Source: RGIG3528 sp964653855
GTDB taxonomy: Bacteria > Bacillota > Clostridia > Lachnospirales > Lachnospiraceae
Direction of reading: 5' to 3'
Assembly: GCA_964653855.1 (NCBI GenBank)
Contig: CAZZFV010000009.1
Span: forward strand, 1 to 58,149
Length of the DNA: 58,149 nucleotides
In this document: in pieces, positions 25,024 through 35,200 of the stretch
How the letters are laid out: each line of letters starts with the position of its first letter
How positions within the stretch are numbered: position 1 is the first letter of the stretch
The notes under the pieces: generated by a model
Seen by the model: the letters and a program-made list of their open reading frames with translations, nothing else
What the model was told of the DNA's origin: nothing
Databases searched by the model: none
Made by a program: the position numbers and the translations under genes

Positions 25024-25052
25024 TTGTGTTTTTTGCTTTTTGTATTTATACT
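25024..25052 (+). promoter_or_regulatory. Promoter of the small gene and argH
   Basis: TTGTGT at 25024-25029, a 17-base spacer and TATACT at 25047-25052, about 28 bases before the first start codon. Confidence 0.65.
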
Positions 25053-25079
25053 ATAGAGGCATTTTCAAACGAGGTTTTT

Positions 25080-25319
25080 ATGGACAATGAAAAAAACAAA
25101 AACTACACACCGCTTTTACCGTACGACATAACGTTTGCGGAAAACTTTAAGATGTACGACTCGTTTTGTTACACGAATAACCGTGATAAAACCGCGCCTA
25201 AATTGCATCTTAAGGAAAGCGGGAATATTGTAAAATATTACACCGAGGTCACAAGCCAAAAAGCCTTTAAAGTCGGTGTTGATACTCCCGAAAAGCCTTT
25301 AAGCAAATATAACGATTAA
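25080..25319 (+). CDS. 79-residue protein of unknown function upstream of argH
   Basis: The start at 25080 has CGAGG upstream. The small, soluble, Lys- and Tyr-rich protein (LLPYDITFAENFKMYDSFCY) has no membrane segment. It ends 16 bases before argH and shares its promoter, so it is cotranscribed with arginine biosynthesis or urea-type metabolism. No family is recognised. Confidence 0.65.
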   Translation: MDNEKNKNYTPLLPYDITFAENFKMYDSFCYTNNRDKTAPKLHLKESGNIVKYYTEVTSQKAFKVGVDTPEKPLSKYND

Positions 25320-25335
25320 TCATAAGGAGCACATC

Positions 25336-26700
25336 ATGAAACTTTGGGGCGGACGCTTTACAAAAGAAGAAAACTCTCTCGTACATAATTTTAACGAATC
25401 CCTGTCATTTGACAAAAGATTTTATGCGCAGGATATAAGAGGCAGCATCGCACATGTCACAATGCTCGCTGCGTCAAACATAATCACGGATGCCGAAAAA
25501 AATACGATTATTGCCGCTCTCACCGATATCAAAAACGATTTGGATGCGGGCAAATTACAATTTGACGATTCCGAAGACATTCACTCATTCGTTGAGGCTG
25601 AACTTATTTCACGTACCGGAGACACGGGCAAAAAGCTTCACACGGGGCGCTCCCGCAACGACCAGGTTGCGCTTGACATGCGTCTTTACATTCGTGACGA
25701 GATTGACGAAATCGTTCCGCTCATCACAAATCTCTTAAAAGAAATTTATTCGCTCATGGAAAAAAATCTTGACACGTATATGCCCGGATTCACGCATTTG
25801 CAAAAGGCGCAGCCTGTGACGCTTGCTCACCATCTCGGCGCATATTTTGAAATGTTTTTGAGAGACAGAGACAGATTAACCGATAACCGCCGCCGCATGA
25901 ATTATTGTCCTCTCGGCGCCGGTGCTCTTGCGGGAACCACTTATCCGCTCGACCGTGCGCTCACGGCAAAACTTCTTGACTTTACCGGTCCCACGCTGAA
26001 TTCCATGGATTCCGTATCCGACCGCGATTACCTTTTGGAACTTTTGTCGGATCTTTCGATATGCATGATGCACTTAAGCCGTTTTTCGGAAGAAATAATA
26101 ATGTGGAATTCAAACGAATACCGTTTTATCGAGCTTGACGACGCTTATTCAACAGGCTCAAGCATAATGCCGCAAAAAAAGAATCCCGACATTGCCGAAC
26201 TCGTACGCGGAAAAACGGGACGCGTATACGGTGAACTGATGGGTCTCATGACAACGATGAAGTCTCTCCCGCTTGCCTACAACAAAGACATGCAGGAAGA
26301 CAAGGAAGGCACATTTGACGCAATAGACACCGTAAAAAGCTGTCTCGTTCTCTTTACGGACATGTTAAAAACAATGACGATAAATGCGTACGCAATGGAA
26401 AAAAGCGCAAAACTCGGATTCACAAACGCAACCGATGCCGCAGATTACCTTGTGAAGCACGGTGTTCCTTTCCGTGACGCACACGGAATCATTGGACAAC
26501 TTGTGCTTATATGCATCAAAAAAAATTGTTCCCTTGACGAGCTTCCTCTTTCGGAATACAAGAAAATTTCACCCGTTTTCGAAAACGACATTTATGACGA
26601 AATCGCAATGAAGACATGCGTCGAAAAGAGAAACACAGTAGGTGCGCCGGGACATAACGCAATGGAAGAAGTTTTGAAGCTTTGCAAAGAACGAATTTAA
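25336..26700 (+). CDS. argH: Argininosuccinate lyase
   Basis: The 454-residue protein has the fumarase/ASL superfamily signature GSSIMPQKKNPD, the N-terminal MKLWGGRFTKEEN and the substrate-binding TGRSRNDQVALDMRL. It splits argininosuccinate into arginine and fumarate in the last step of arginine synthesis. AAGGAGCAC precedes the ATG. argG is not in the window. Confidence 0.97.
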   Translation: MKLWGGRFTKEENSLVHNFNESLSFDKRFYAQDIRGSIAHVTMLAASNIITDAEKNTIIAALTDIKNDLDAGKLQFDDSEDIHSFVEAELISRTGDTGKKLHTGRSRNDQVALDMRLYIRDEIDEIVPLITNLLKEIYSLMEKNLDTYMPGFTHLQKAQPVTLAHHLGAYFEMFLRDRDRLTDNRRRMNYCPLGAGALAGTTYPLDRALTAKLLDFTGPTLNSMDSVSDRDYLLELLSDLSICMMHLSRFSEEIIMWNSNEYRFIELDDAYSTGSSIMPQKKNPDIAELVRGKTGRVYGELMGLMTTMKSLPLAYNKDMQEDKEGTFDAIDTVKSCLVLFTDMLKTMTINAYAMEKSAKLGFTNATDAADYLVKHGVPFRDAHGIIGQLVLICIKKNCSLDELPLSEYKKISPVFENDIYDEIAMKTCVEKRNTVGAPGHNAMEEVLKLCKERI

Positions 26701-26735
26701 AGCACCAAAAAATTATACCTAAAAACATAAAAAAC

Positions 26736-26777
26736 AAAAAGCTCACCGCCTTACGCGAAAGTGAGCTTTTATTTTTA
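26736..26777. terminator. Bidirectional terminator between argH and the glycosyltransferase
   Basis: AAAGCTCAC (26738-26746) and GTGAGCTTT (26761-26769) form a stem with T-rich tails on both strands (TTTTATTTTT and TTTTTGTTTTTT). It serves two convergent genes. Confidence 0.85.
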
Positions 26778-27650
26778 CTTTTTTCTTTTCCCCGCCTTAA
26801 ATCCCGCGAACCTCACAAAACATGAAATCACAAAATACGGGATAAGGTAAGGCTTCTTCATTTTAAAAAGATTTTTCGAAACATATTTAAAGTACTTCAT
26901 TCCTTCGTTTTCGGAAGAAAGAGATTTAAATACTTCGGGATGCATTTTTTGGTTTCGTCCGGTATCAAAGCTTCGCTTATATTGCTGCTTCAACGTGTAA
27001 TCGTGTGAGTGAATCACTTTTATATCCGCCGCATAGAAAAGCTTATATTTATTCATAAGAAGCTTATACGAAAACAACATGTCTTCCGCAAAAACGACAT
27101 TTTCGTCAAATCCGCCGAGCGCCGAAAAAACTTTTTTATCGTACATCATGCAAGAATTTGAGCAAAATACGGCTTTTATACCGTATTTTTTGATGTCGTC
27201 AAAAGTCATGACATACGATTCTCCCGGATAATTAAACTCTCTCGTCATTTTTTCGATTACGGGAGCATACGTTTCCGCAATTTGTCTTGCAAACACGGCC
27301 GATGCTCCGTTATCGATTTTTTCGGATAGCTTTTCGATTAAATATTTGTCGTTCGGCACCGCATCCTCGGTCATAAACAAAATCCTGTCGGCGTCCGAAT
27401 ATGACGCTCCGAGATTTCTTGTCGCACCGTGATCAAATTCCGATTTTTTGACCGGATAAATCTTTATTTTACATTTGTCATCACCCGCCGCATCAAAAAT
27501 CTGATTTTCGTTAATTTCCGCCTCCGACTCGTCGTAGGTCCACATAAGAATTATTTTATCGGGCGCGAGTGTCCCCTTAAAAAGCATACTTACGAGCTTA
27601 TTCAGTTTTTCGTCCGGCTTATATACGGGTATAATGACATCTGTTTTCAT
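26775..27650 (-). CDS. Family 2 glycosyltransferase
   Basis: The 291-residue cytoplasmic protein begins MKTDVIIPVYKPDEKL, has MTEDAVPND (residues 92-100) in place of the usual DDD motif and AEDMLFSYKL as the catalytic-base region. It is a GT-A family 2 enzyme resembling rhamnosyl and other polysaccharide transferases. A basic C-terminus may bind the membrane. It stands downstream of potD with a short gap. The sugar and acceptor are unknown. Confidence 0.85.
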   Translation of the reverse strand: MKTDVIIPVYKPDEKLNKLVSMLFKGTLAPDKIILMWTYDESEAEINENQIFDAAGDDKCKIKIYPVKKSEFDHGATRNLGASYSDADRILFMTEDAVPNDKYLIEKLSEKIDNGASAVFARQIAETYAPVIEKMTREFNYPGESYVMTFDDIKKYGIKAVFCSNSCMMYDKKVFSALGGFDENVVFAEDMLFSYKLLMNKYKLFYAADIKVIHSHDYTLKQQYKRSFDTGRNQKMHPEVFKSLSSENEGMKYFKYVSKNLFKMKKPYLIPYFVISCFVRFAGFKAGKRKK

Positions 27651-27688
27651 TTTTATTCAATTTTATTTATTTTCGACTGTCTTTGTCT

Positions 27689-28741
27689 TTATTTGTTTGC
27701 CACTATCTTTGTCCAAAGTTCGTTTGTAAGACGTCTGATTGTTTCGTTGTCGTGGAAAACCTCGTCGTTTTCGCGCTTTACGGGATAATATGCGGGATTT
27801 CCGTAATATGCACCGCCGTCAGACGTCACTTCTTTTAAAACTTCGGCGTTCGGAGAAGCATATCCCACACCGAGAGTGTTGTCCATTGCCGCATCATAGG
27901 TAAGCGTATAATTGATAAACTTGTTTGCAAGCGTGGGATTTTCGGCATTCTTAGGGATAACAAGCGAATCACACCAGAAGTTTGTACCGTAATCCGGCGT
28001 GTAATAGCTCATTTCGTCGTTTTCGTTTATAACATAAGCCGCATCACCGGAATACATGATGGCGAGGTCCTTTTCGCCGTTTGCCATCGCATCGATTACA
28101 TAATCGATAACATATGCGGGCTCGGTTGCGGCATCAAGTTCCAAAAGCCACTCATACGCCTCATTTATTTCGTCCACGTTTTCCGTATTACATGAATATC
28201 CGAGATCCTTAAGCGCAATCATGAAACTGTCGCGTGAAGAATTGTACATAAACACTCTTCCCTTGTACTTCGAATCCTTCATTATCGCAAAGCCTTCGTT
28301 TACAAGATCCTCGTAATCCACATTGTTTTTATTGTAAACTATTCCGCATGTGCCCCAAAAATAAGGTACGGAATAGGTCATATCGGGATCGTAATCAAGT
28401 CCCACAACATTTTCATCCAAAAGATCGAGATTTGTAACTATAGTCTTGTCTATAGGCTGCAGCTGATCCTCGTTTATAAGCCTTTCTATCATATAATCCG
28501 ACGGAACAAGCAAATCATACGTCGCACCACCCGCAAGCTTCGTGTACATCATCTCATTTGAGTCATAATACTCTATTATAACCCTGCAGTTATATTGTTT
28601 CTCAAAATCAGAAATAATATTCTCTCCGAGATACTCACCGACTATATATAGCTTGAGTTTCTCCTTACTGCTTCCACAGCCCGAAAAGCATGACATCATC
28701 ATGCAAAACAATAAAGCAACTGTGACGATCTTTTTTTTCAT
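27689..28741 (-). CDS. potD: PotD, polyamine-binding lipoprotein
   Basis: The 350-residue protein has a lipoprotein signal peptide with FSGC lipobox (Cys22) and the type I periplasmic-binding pattern of PotD/PotF (VPYFWGTCGIVYN, LYIVGEYLG). It captures spermidine or putrescine outside the cell and is anchored by lipid. It is the last gene of potABCD, the usual order in Firmicutes. Confidence 0.94.
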   Translation of the reverse strand: MKKKIVTVALLFCMMMSCFSGCGSSKEKLKLYIVGEYLGENIISDFEKQYNCRVIIEYYDSNEMMYTKLAGGATYDLLVPSDYMIERLINEDQLQPIDKTIVTNLDLLDENVVGLDYDPDMTYSVPYFWGTCGIVYNKNNVDYEDLVNEGFAIMKDSKYKGRVFMYNSSRDSFMIALKDLGYSCNTENVDEINEAYEWLLELDAATEPAYVIDYVIDAMANGEKDLAIMYSGDAAYVINENDEMSYYTPDYGTNFWCDSLVIPKNAENPTLANKFINYTLTYDAAMDNTLGVGYASPNAEVLKEVTSDGGAYYGNPAYYPVKRENDEVFHDNETIRRLTNELWTKIVANK

Positions 28742-28784
28742 TTTCCTTCGTCTTTCTCCTTTACAATAAAAAATTTTTTATGGG

Positions 28785-29591
28785 TTAAAGCCTTTCGGCA
28801 ATAACTTTCTGTTTTTGCTTCGATATTTTCTGCGGCAAAATGTTTATCAAAAGAAGCACCGCCGAAATAATCACGATAACAAGCGTCGCAAGTGCATTTA
28901 TCGAGGGATTTACGCGCTTTGACATCGTATAAACGATAATCGAAATGTTTGAAACTCCGTTTCCCTGCACAAAGAACGTGATTACAAAGTCATCAAAGCT
29001 CATCGTAAAAGCCGTTAGTGCGCCCGAAATTATCCCGGGCATCGCCTGCGGCACAATTACCTTTATGAGTGCGTATGCGGGTGTTGCGCCGAGATCCATT
29101 GCGGCTTCCGCAAGATTCGGGTCAAGGTGCCTGAGTCTCGGCATAACGCTTAAAATCACGTAAGGCGTGCAAAACATGATATGTGCGAGAAGCACGGTCA
29201 TAAAACCGCTCTTTATGTGAAATGTTGCGAATAATACAAGCAATCCGATAGCCGTCACAATGTCAGGATTCATTATCGGAAGATTGTTTACCTGTTCAAC
29301 GGCCATTTTGAGCGCTTTTTTGCTCTTTGAAAGTCCGATTGCCGTAAGCGTTCCGAACACGGTCGACACAAGTGTTGCGAGAACCGCAATAACGACCGTG
29401 TAAAGAAGCGCTTCCATCATTTCCCTGTCGTTAAACATTTTATCGTACCACTTGAGCGAAAATCCGCTGAAATGCGTAAGTGACTTTGATGAATTAAACG
29501 AAAAAACCATCGCATAAAGTATCGGTGCATAGAAAAAAATCACCAAAATCACCATAAATATTTTTGATCCGAGATTGTTTTGTCTTTTCAT
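28785..29591 (-). CDS. potC: PotC, polyamine ABC permease
   Basis: The 268-residue membrane protein has six predicted helices and the EAA loop that contacts PotA (EAAMDLGATPAYALIKVIVPQ). It forms the channel with PotB. Its ATG overlaps the potB stop by one base. Confidence 0.95.
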   Translation of the reverse strand: MKRQNNLGSKIFMVILVIFFYAPILYAMVFSFNSSKSLTHFSGFSLKWYDKMFNDREMMEALLYTVVIAVLATLVSTVFGTLTAIGLSKSKKALKMAVEQVNNLPIMNPDIVTAIGLLVLFATFHIKSGFMTVLLAHIMFCTPYVILSVMPRLRHLDPNLAEAAMDLGATPAYALIKVIVPQAMPGIISGALTAFTMSFDDFVITFFVQGNGVSNISIIVYTMSKRVNPSINALATLVIVIISAVLLLINILPQKISKQKQKVIAERL

Positions 29592-30430
29592 TAATGTGCC
29601 CGCTGCTCCATAATTTCCGTTTTGTCCGCTTTACGCGTGAAATACATTGAAACAATAATGATAATTACCATGATAAGCGATATTGCGCTTCCGAAATTCC
29701 AGTTTTCCGTTGTGAGAAACTGATTTTCGATCAAGTTACCGATCATGTAATAACGTCCGCCGCCAAGCATTTCCGGAATATAAAAGCTCGATACCGAAGG
29801 AAGAAACACAAGCGTGATTCCGCTCAAAACTCCCGGAACCGAAAGCGGAAGCGTAATTCGCATAAAGCACTTTCTTCTGTTTGCGCCGAGGTCCGCAGCC
29901 GCTTCAAGAAGGCTCGTGTCAAGCTTTGCGAGTGACGTGTAAATCTGAATAATCATAAACGGAAGGAAGTTGTAAACCATTCCGAGGATTACCGCAAACT
30001 CGGTATTGAGTATCGTTATCGGTCCTATCCCAAAAAGCCCGAGAAACGAATTTATGAGTCCGTCGTCCTGCAAAATTCCGCGCCATGCATAAGTTCTCAC
30101 CATCATGTTGATCCATGTGGGGAAAGTGATTATGAGCACCCAGCGCATTTTTACGCCGTCGGAGCACTTTGAAATAAAATATCCGGCGGGATAGCCCAAA
30201 ATAACGCATATAACGGTCGTTATGAGTGCAATTTTAAGGCTCCTGAGCAGCACGCTTATAAATATCGTATCCTCAAAAAAAGCCTTGAAATTTTCGAGTG
30301 TAAAAACAAAATCAAGTACGGAATTCCCGTCCTTCGTGAAAGCATAAAACATAATGAGAAGCATCGGTGCCACAACCATTATCGATATCCATACCACGTA
30401 CGGGTAAACCATTTTTTTGTATTGCTTCAT
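29591..30430 (-). CDS. potB: PotB, polyamine ABC permease
   Basis: The 279-residue protein has six predicted helices and the EAA loop (EAAADLGANRRKCFMRITLP). Its ATG overlaps the potA stop by one base (TAATGA), so translation is coupled. Confidence 0.95.
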   Translation of the reverse strand: MKQYKKMVYPYVVWISIMVVAPMLLIMFYAFTKDGNSVLDFVFTLENFKAFFEDTIFISVLLRSLKIALITTVICVILGYPAGYFISKCSDGVKMRWVLIITFPTWINMMVRTYAWRGILQDDGLINSFLGLFGIGPITILNTEFAVILGMVYNFLPFMIIQIYTSLAKLDTSLLEAAADLGANRRKCFMRITLPLSVPGVLSGITLVFLPSVSSFYIPEMLGGGRYYMIGNLIENQFLTTENWNFGSAISLIMVIIIIVSMYFTRKADKTEIMEQRAH

Positions 30431-32004
30431 TATTCTCCCATTTCCTTTTTCATGATATGAAGGTCTTCGGGCTTAAATTCGAGTCCCACCTGATCTCCCA
30501 CTTCAAATTTATCGGTCGTGTCTATTTTGTATTCGTAACCTCTTGTTTTAAAAGTAACCTTATAGGTTCCGGGCGTAATGTTTTCGGGATCGAAGTCATA
30601 TATGACATCGGAGACTTCAACACTACTGCCGTCCTCAAGATCGTCCGCATAAACGTTTGCCCAAATCTTAAGGTCGGTCGAAAGAGCGATACTTTCCGCA
30701 AGCTCATCGGCTTTTTTGAAGAAATTAACGGCAAAAATTTCTTCACCGTAATCCTCGTCCGTAACCTTGTTTACTTCATCGACGATCATGTTTACCGTAA
30801 CGCTTGTGCCCGCAGCCGTCGAAAACGTAACGGGATAAATGCCCTTTTCCTTTTTGATTTCATAATCGACGCTGTTGATTGAAATACGTTCGTCCGTTTC
30901 CGGATTCCAAGCCTGCGCATCCGCTCTGTTTATGATTACGGCGTCCGTAAGCTCGTCGATATCGAGGATGTCAAGATAAAAATCGTTTGCGTCCATCATT
31001 TCGCCGGATTCGGCGTTAAAAATCGGCTTGTCCTCCGTAACCTGCATGTTTACGGTAATGCTTGTTCCGGCGCTTGTTTCGACAACCGTTTCGTAATGAA
31101 CGCCCTTAAAGAGCACGGATTTTACTATTCCTTTTAATTTGCCGTTTCGCCCATGAACAATGTCAAGGTCTTCCGGTCTTATCACTATATCAACTGGAAC
31201 GTTTTTGCCGAATCCCGAATCGACACACTTAAAAATTTTGTCTTCAAATTGCACCTTGAAGTCATCAATCATCGTACCTTCGACGATATTGCTCTCTCCG
31301 ATGAAATTTGCTACATATCTGTTTATGGGCTCGTTGTAAATGTCTGTTGGAGTGCCTACCTGCTGGATTTCTCCTTCCTTCATTACAACGACTTTGTCGG
31401 ACATCGTAAGCGCTTCTTCCTGGTCGTGCGTTACAAAAATAAACGTAATTCCGACTTCCCTCTGAATTCGCTTAAGTTCGCGCTGCATTTCCTTACGAAG
31501 CTTTGCGTCAAGGGCGCTTAAGGGTTCGTCAAGGAGAAGGACTTTCGGTTCGTTTACAAGCGCTCTCGCAATCGCAACACGCTGCTGCTGTCCGCCCGAC
31601 ATTTCGTTTATGCCTCTTTTTGCGTAATCCTCAAGTCCCACGAGCTTCAGCATTCTTATTACCTTTTGCTCGACAAGGTCTTTCGGCTCCTTTTTGATAT
31701 TGAGTCCGAAAGCGACATTGTCATACACGTTCATGTGAGGAAAAAGCGCATATCGCTGAAATACCGTGTTCAAATCTCTTTTGTAAGGAGGAAGTTTTGT
31801 GATGTCTTCGCCGTCAAAAACGACAACTCCTTCGTCGGGCTCCAAAAATCCCCCGAGAATCCTGAGAAGCGTTGTCTTTCCGCATCCCGAAGGACCGAGA
31901 AGCGTCACAAATTCATTTTCGTATATGTCAAGGTTTATTCCCTTAAGAACCAGTTGTCCGTCGAAGTTTTTAACGATATTCTTAAATTGAACAAGTTTTT
32001 TCAC
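30430..32004 (-). CDS. potA: PotA, polyamine ABC ATPase with an enlarged TOBE region
   Basis: The ATPase core is intact: Walker A GPSGCGKT (residues 37-44), signature MSGGQQQ (135-141), Walker B LLLDEP (156-161) and switch His193. The protein is 524 residues, whereas PotA is usually about 350-380. The extra length is an insert of roughly 170 residues within the C-terminal TOBE domain, between VVETSAGTSITVNMQV (near 307-322) and VGDQVGLEFKPEDLHIM (502-518). The insert repeats beta-strand patterns: GTSITVNMQV at 313 and GTSVTVNMIV at 399, and YPVTFSTA at 390 and YKVTFKTR at 481. The start codon is GTG after AGGAGG. Confidence 0.93.
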   Translation of the reverse strand: MKKLVQFKNIVKNFDGQLVLKGINLDIYENEFVTLLGPSGCGKTTLLRILGGFLEPDEGVVVFDGEDITKLPPYKRDLNTVFQRYALFPHMNVYDNVAFGLNIKKEPKDLVEQKVIRMLKLVGLEDYAKRGINEMSGGQQQRVAIARALVNEPKVLLLDEPLSALDAKLRKEMQRELKRIQREVGITFIFVTHDQEEALTMSDKVVVMKEGEIQQVGTPTDIYNEPINRYVANFIGESNIVEGTMIDDFKVQFEDKIFKCVDSGFGKNVPVDIVIRPEDLDIVHGRNGKLKGIVKSVLFKGVHYETVVETSAGTSITVNMQVTEDKPIFNAESGEMMDANDFYLDILDIDELTDAVIINRADAQAWNPETDERISINSVDYEIKKEKGIYPVTFSTAAGTSVTVNMIVDEVNKVTDEDYGEEIFAVNFFKKADELAESIALSTDLKIWANVYADDLEDGSSVEVSDVIYDFDPENITPGTYKVTFKTRGYEYKIDTTDKFEVGDQVGLEFKPEDLHIMKKEMGE

Positions 32005-32041
32005 TTAAAAATCCTCCTGTATTTTTTGCAGTCAAGAATCG

Positions 32042-32070
32042 ATTATATAATAAAAGGAACAAAATGTCAT
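32042..32070 (-). promoter_or_regulatory. Promoter of potABCD
   Basis: ATGACA at 32070-32065, 17 bases, and a perfect TATAAT at 32047-32042, about 38 bases before the potA GTG. Confidence 0.65.
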
Positions 32071-32163
32071 TAAAAACTTTTGCATAAAAAATTTATACTT
32101 TTTTATTAAAGATATAAGCTTTTATTTTGAAGCACATATTCCCCAATTTTTTTGGATTGATGT

Positions 32164-32192
32164 TTGAACTCATCCACCTATTATGGTAAAAT
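32164..32192 (+). promoter_or_regulatory. Promoter of the class A PBP gene
   Basis: TTGAAC at 32164-32169, a 17-base spacer and TAAAAT at 32187-32192, 55 bases before the start codon. Confidence 0.65.
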
Positions 32193-32246
32193 AAAATTTT
32201 GAAATCGCCGCAACGCGGCATGTAAGTTTAAACAAAGGATTTATAT

Positions 32247-35200
32247 ATGAATTACGGAAAATATGACGTCAACAAAAAATTACACGAAATAAAATCAAAA
32301 GGCAAGAAGGTATCCTCAAAAGTCTATGTGTCGAGCTTCAGACTCCTTTTGATTGCGATAATCGGCGTAATTGTAATAGGTATTTTTGCCGCAGTCGGCA
32401 CATATAACGGAATTATTGCCTCGTCCCCCGGAATCGAAAGCGTAAACGTTGTACCGGAAGGCTATGTAACGAGATTTTTTTACACGGACGGAACCGTTTC
32501 ACAAACACTCATCGGCGCCGGCGGAAACCGTGAATATGTTTCCGTAAGCAATCTTCCTTCATATGTATACAATTCGTTTGTCGCAATCGAAGACGAACGC
32601 TTTTGGACTCACGACGGAATCGACGTAAGAAGTATTATCCGCTCGGTATACGAAGTTATCACAAACAAGCAGATGATGAGCGGCGCTTCGACAATCACAC
32701 AGCAGCTCATCAAAAACCAGGTGTTCTCGGGCGGAAGCGAGGCAAACCGTTTTCAAAAAATCGTAAGAAAGCTTCAGGAACAGTATCTTGCCGTGCAGCT
32801 CGAACGATTCACGTCAAAAGAGCTGATTATCGAGTATTACATAAACACAATTAACTTAGGTCAGGGCTCATACGGTATCGAAATGGCCGCAACAACCTAT
32901 TTCGGTAAATCGGCACAGGATTTGACGGTGTCCGAAGCCGCCGTCCTTGCATGTATCGCAAAGTCGCCCGTATACATGAATCCCTATAATTACCCCGAAT
33001 CAAACTCCGAGCGCCGCACGGAAGTGTTAAACGAGATGCTTGATTGTGAATTTATCACACAAGAACAATATGACGAAGCAATCGCGGACACGGCAGATGT
33101 TTATCAACGCATCCACGATTACGTAAGCGCAAACTCGGGAAGAACTTATTATACATATTTTACGGACGAAGTAATTTCGGAACTCATGACAGATCTTGTG
33201 TCGCTCGGATATTCGTCGGCGCAAGCCTCCAACCTTATTTATACGGGCGGACTTTCCGTTTACACGACGCAGGACCGCGAAATACAGACAATCGTCGACG
33301 AAGTCATAAACGACGAGTCGATTTGGCCGAAAATCGGAAACGGCTCGTATTACGACATTTCGTATGCCCTCTCCGTGCTCAAAGCCGACGGCACAACGAT
33401 TCACTACCAGCTTGTCGACTTCCTCGAATACTTTAATTACTTTGTCGGAAGTTCAACAACTTCAATCAGAATTTACGGAGGCACCTACGACCTTATGTCG
33501 ACAAACAAGCGATATATGGAAGCGTGCGTCGAAGAATTCCATAATGCGATGGTTGAAGAAGGTGACACGGTTCTCGGTGAAAAATTCACAAAAACGCTCG
33601 AGCCTCAGGCTTCCTTTGTAATGATCGATCAGTCAACGGGCGCGGTTGTTGCGCTTTCCGGCGGACGCGGCGACAAAATAGGAAACCGTATCCTTGACCG
33701 TGCAACGGACTCTCTTCGTTCCGTAGGATCGACGTTTAAGGTGCTTGCGGCATATCTTCCGGCATTTGACACAGGCACGCTCACGCTCGGTTCGGTGCTT
33801 GACGACAGTCCTTACTTCTATCCCGGAATGACGAAGCAGGTTACAAACTGGTACGGCGTAAACACATACAAAGGCTTAAACACAACAAGGCTCGGTATTT
33901 CATACTCGATGAACATACTTGCCTGCCGGACAATCGAAAAGGTAACTCCGAAGGTTGCCTTCAAATACTTGCAGGAGCTCGGATTTACAACGCTTGTCGA
34001 ATACAAGGTAGGAAAAGACGGCTACGGCTACTCGGATATCGGTGTTCCCCTTGCACTCGGCGGACTCACAAACGGTGTAACAAACCTGGAAATGACGGCA
34101 GCCTATGCCGCAATCGCAAACCAGGGAATTTATAATTCTCCTCATTATTACACAAAGGTGCTCGATCACGACGGAAATGTCCTTATCGAACACAAAAGCA
34201 CGCCGAAGCAGGTCATGAAATCTTCAACGTCCTATCTTCTCACATCAGCAATGGAAGACACGTTAAAGAGCGGACTCGGTACGGCCGCAATCGCCGCATT
34301 TCAAAATTATGAAATGCCCACCGCCGGAAAATCCGGTACTACAACCGACAACTACGACCTTTGGTTTATCGGTTACACTCCCTATTACACGGCGGGTATC
34401 TGGGAAGGCTTCGATATTTCGTACAACATAAGCAACACAAAGACTCACGAAATAATATGGCGTGAAATAATGGAAAGAGTACACGCAGAAAAGGAACTTC
34501 CGTATAAGGAATTTGAGCAGCCTTCTTCCGTCACGACGGAAACCATATGCACGAAGTGCGGCAAGAAGGCGGTAACGGGGCTTTGCGACAAGTACGAAGG
34601 CGGAGATTCGATCAAAACCGAATACTTTGCGATAGGAACGGAGCCCACAGATTATTGCGACTGCCATATCGAAGTATCGATATGCAACAAAACCGGACTT
34701 CTCGCACAACGCGGATGCACCGACGTAACAACAAAGGTATTGCTTAAGAAAACGGAAAAAGAAGTCTGGACGCCTGTCGACGACGATCTTACGACGTGTT
34801 CTCCGACACCTACACCCGCAGGATACGTTTTACCGACAGCAACTCCCAATCCTTATGCGACGGTAACACCCACTCCCACTCCGACCGATTTTCCGACGCC
34901 GACTCCCATAGGCTATGTGGCACCTAAAACCGAATCGGAAATGTTGAATTGGTTTTACACGCTTTACACAAAACTCCGCGTGGTACTTACGGCAAGCAAG
35001 GAAAACGAAGACTTTTTTACGGAAAACGAAGCTTTGATGGATGATTTGCTTCTTAAGCTCACTCCCACTCCTTCGGTTTATCCGACATACATCGCAACAA
35101 AAACGGAAGTTACTTACGTAACCTCCGACACAAAATACATTATACCGACGGGATATTGCATAGAGTGTAGCATAACAAGAGGCCTCATATCTCCGACGCC

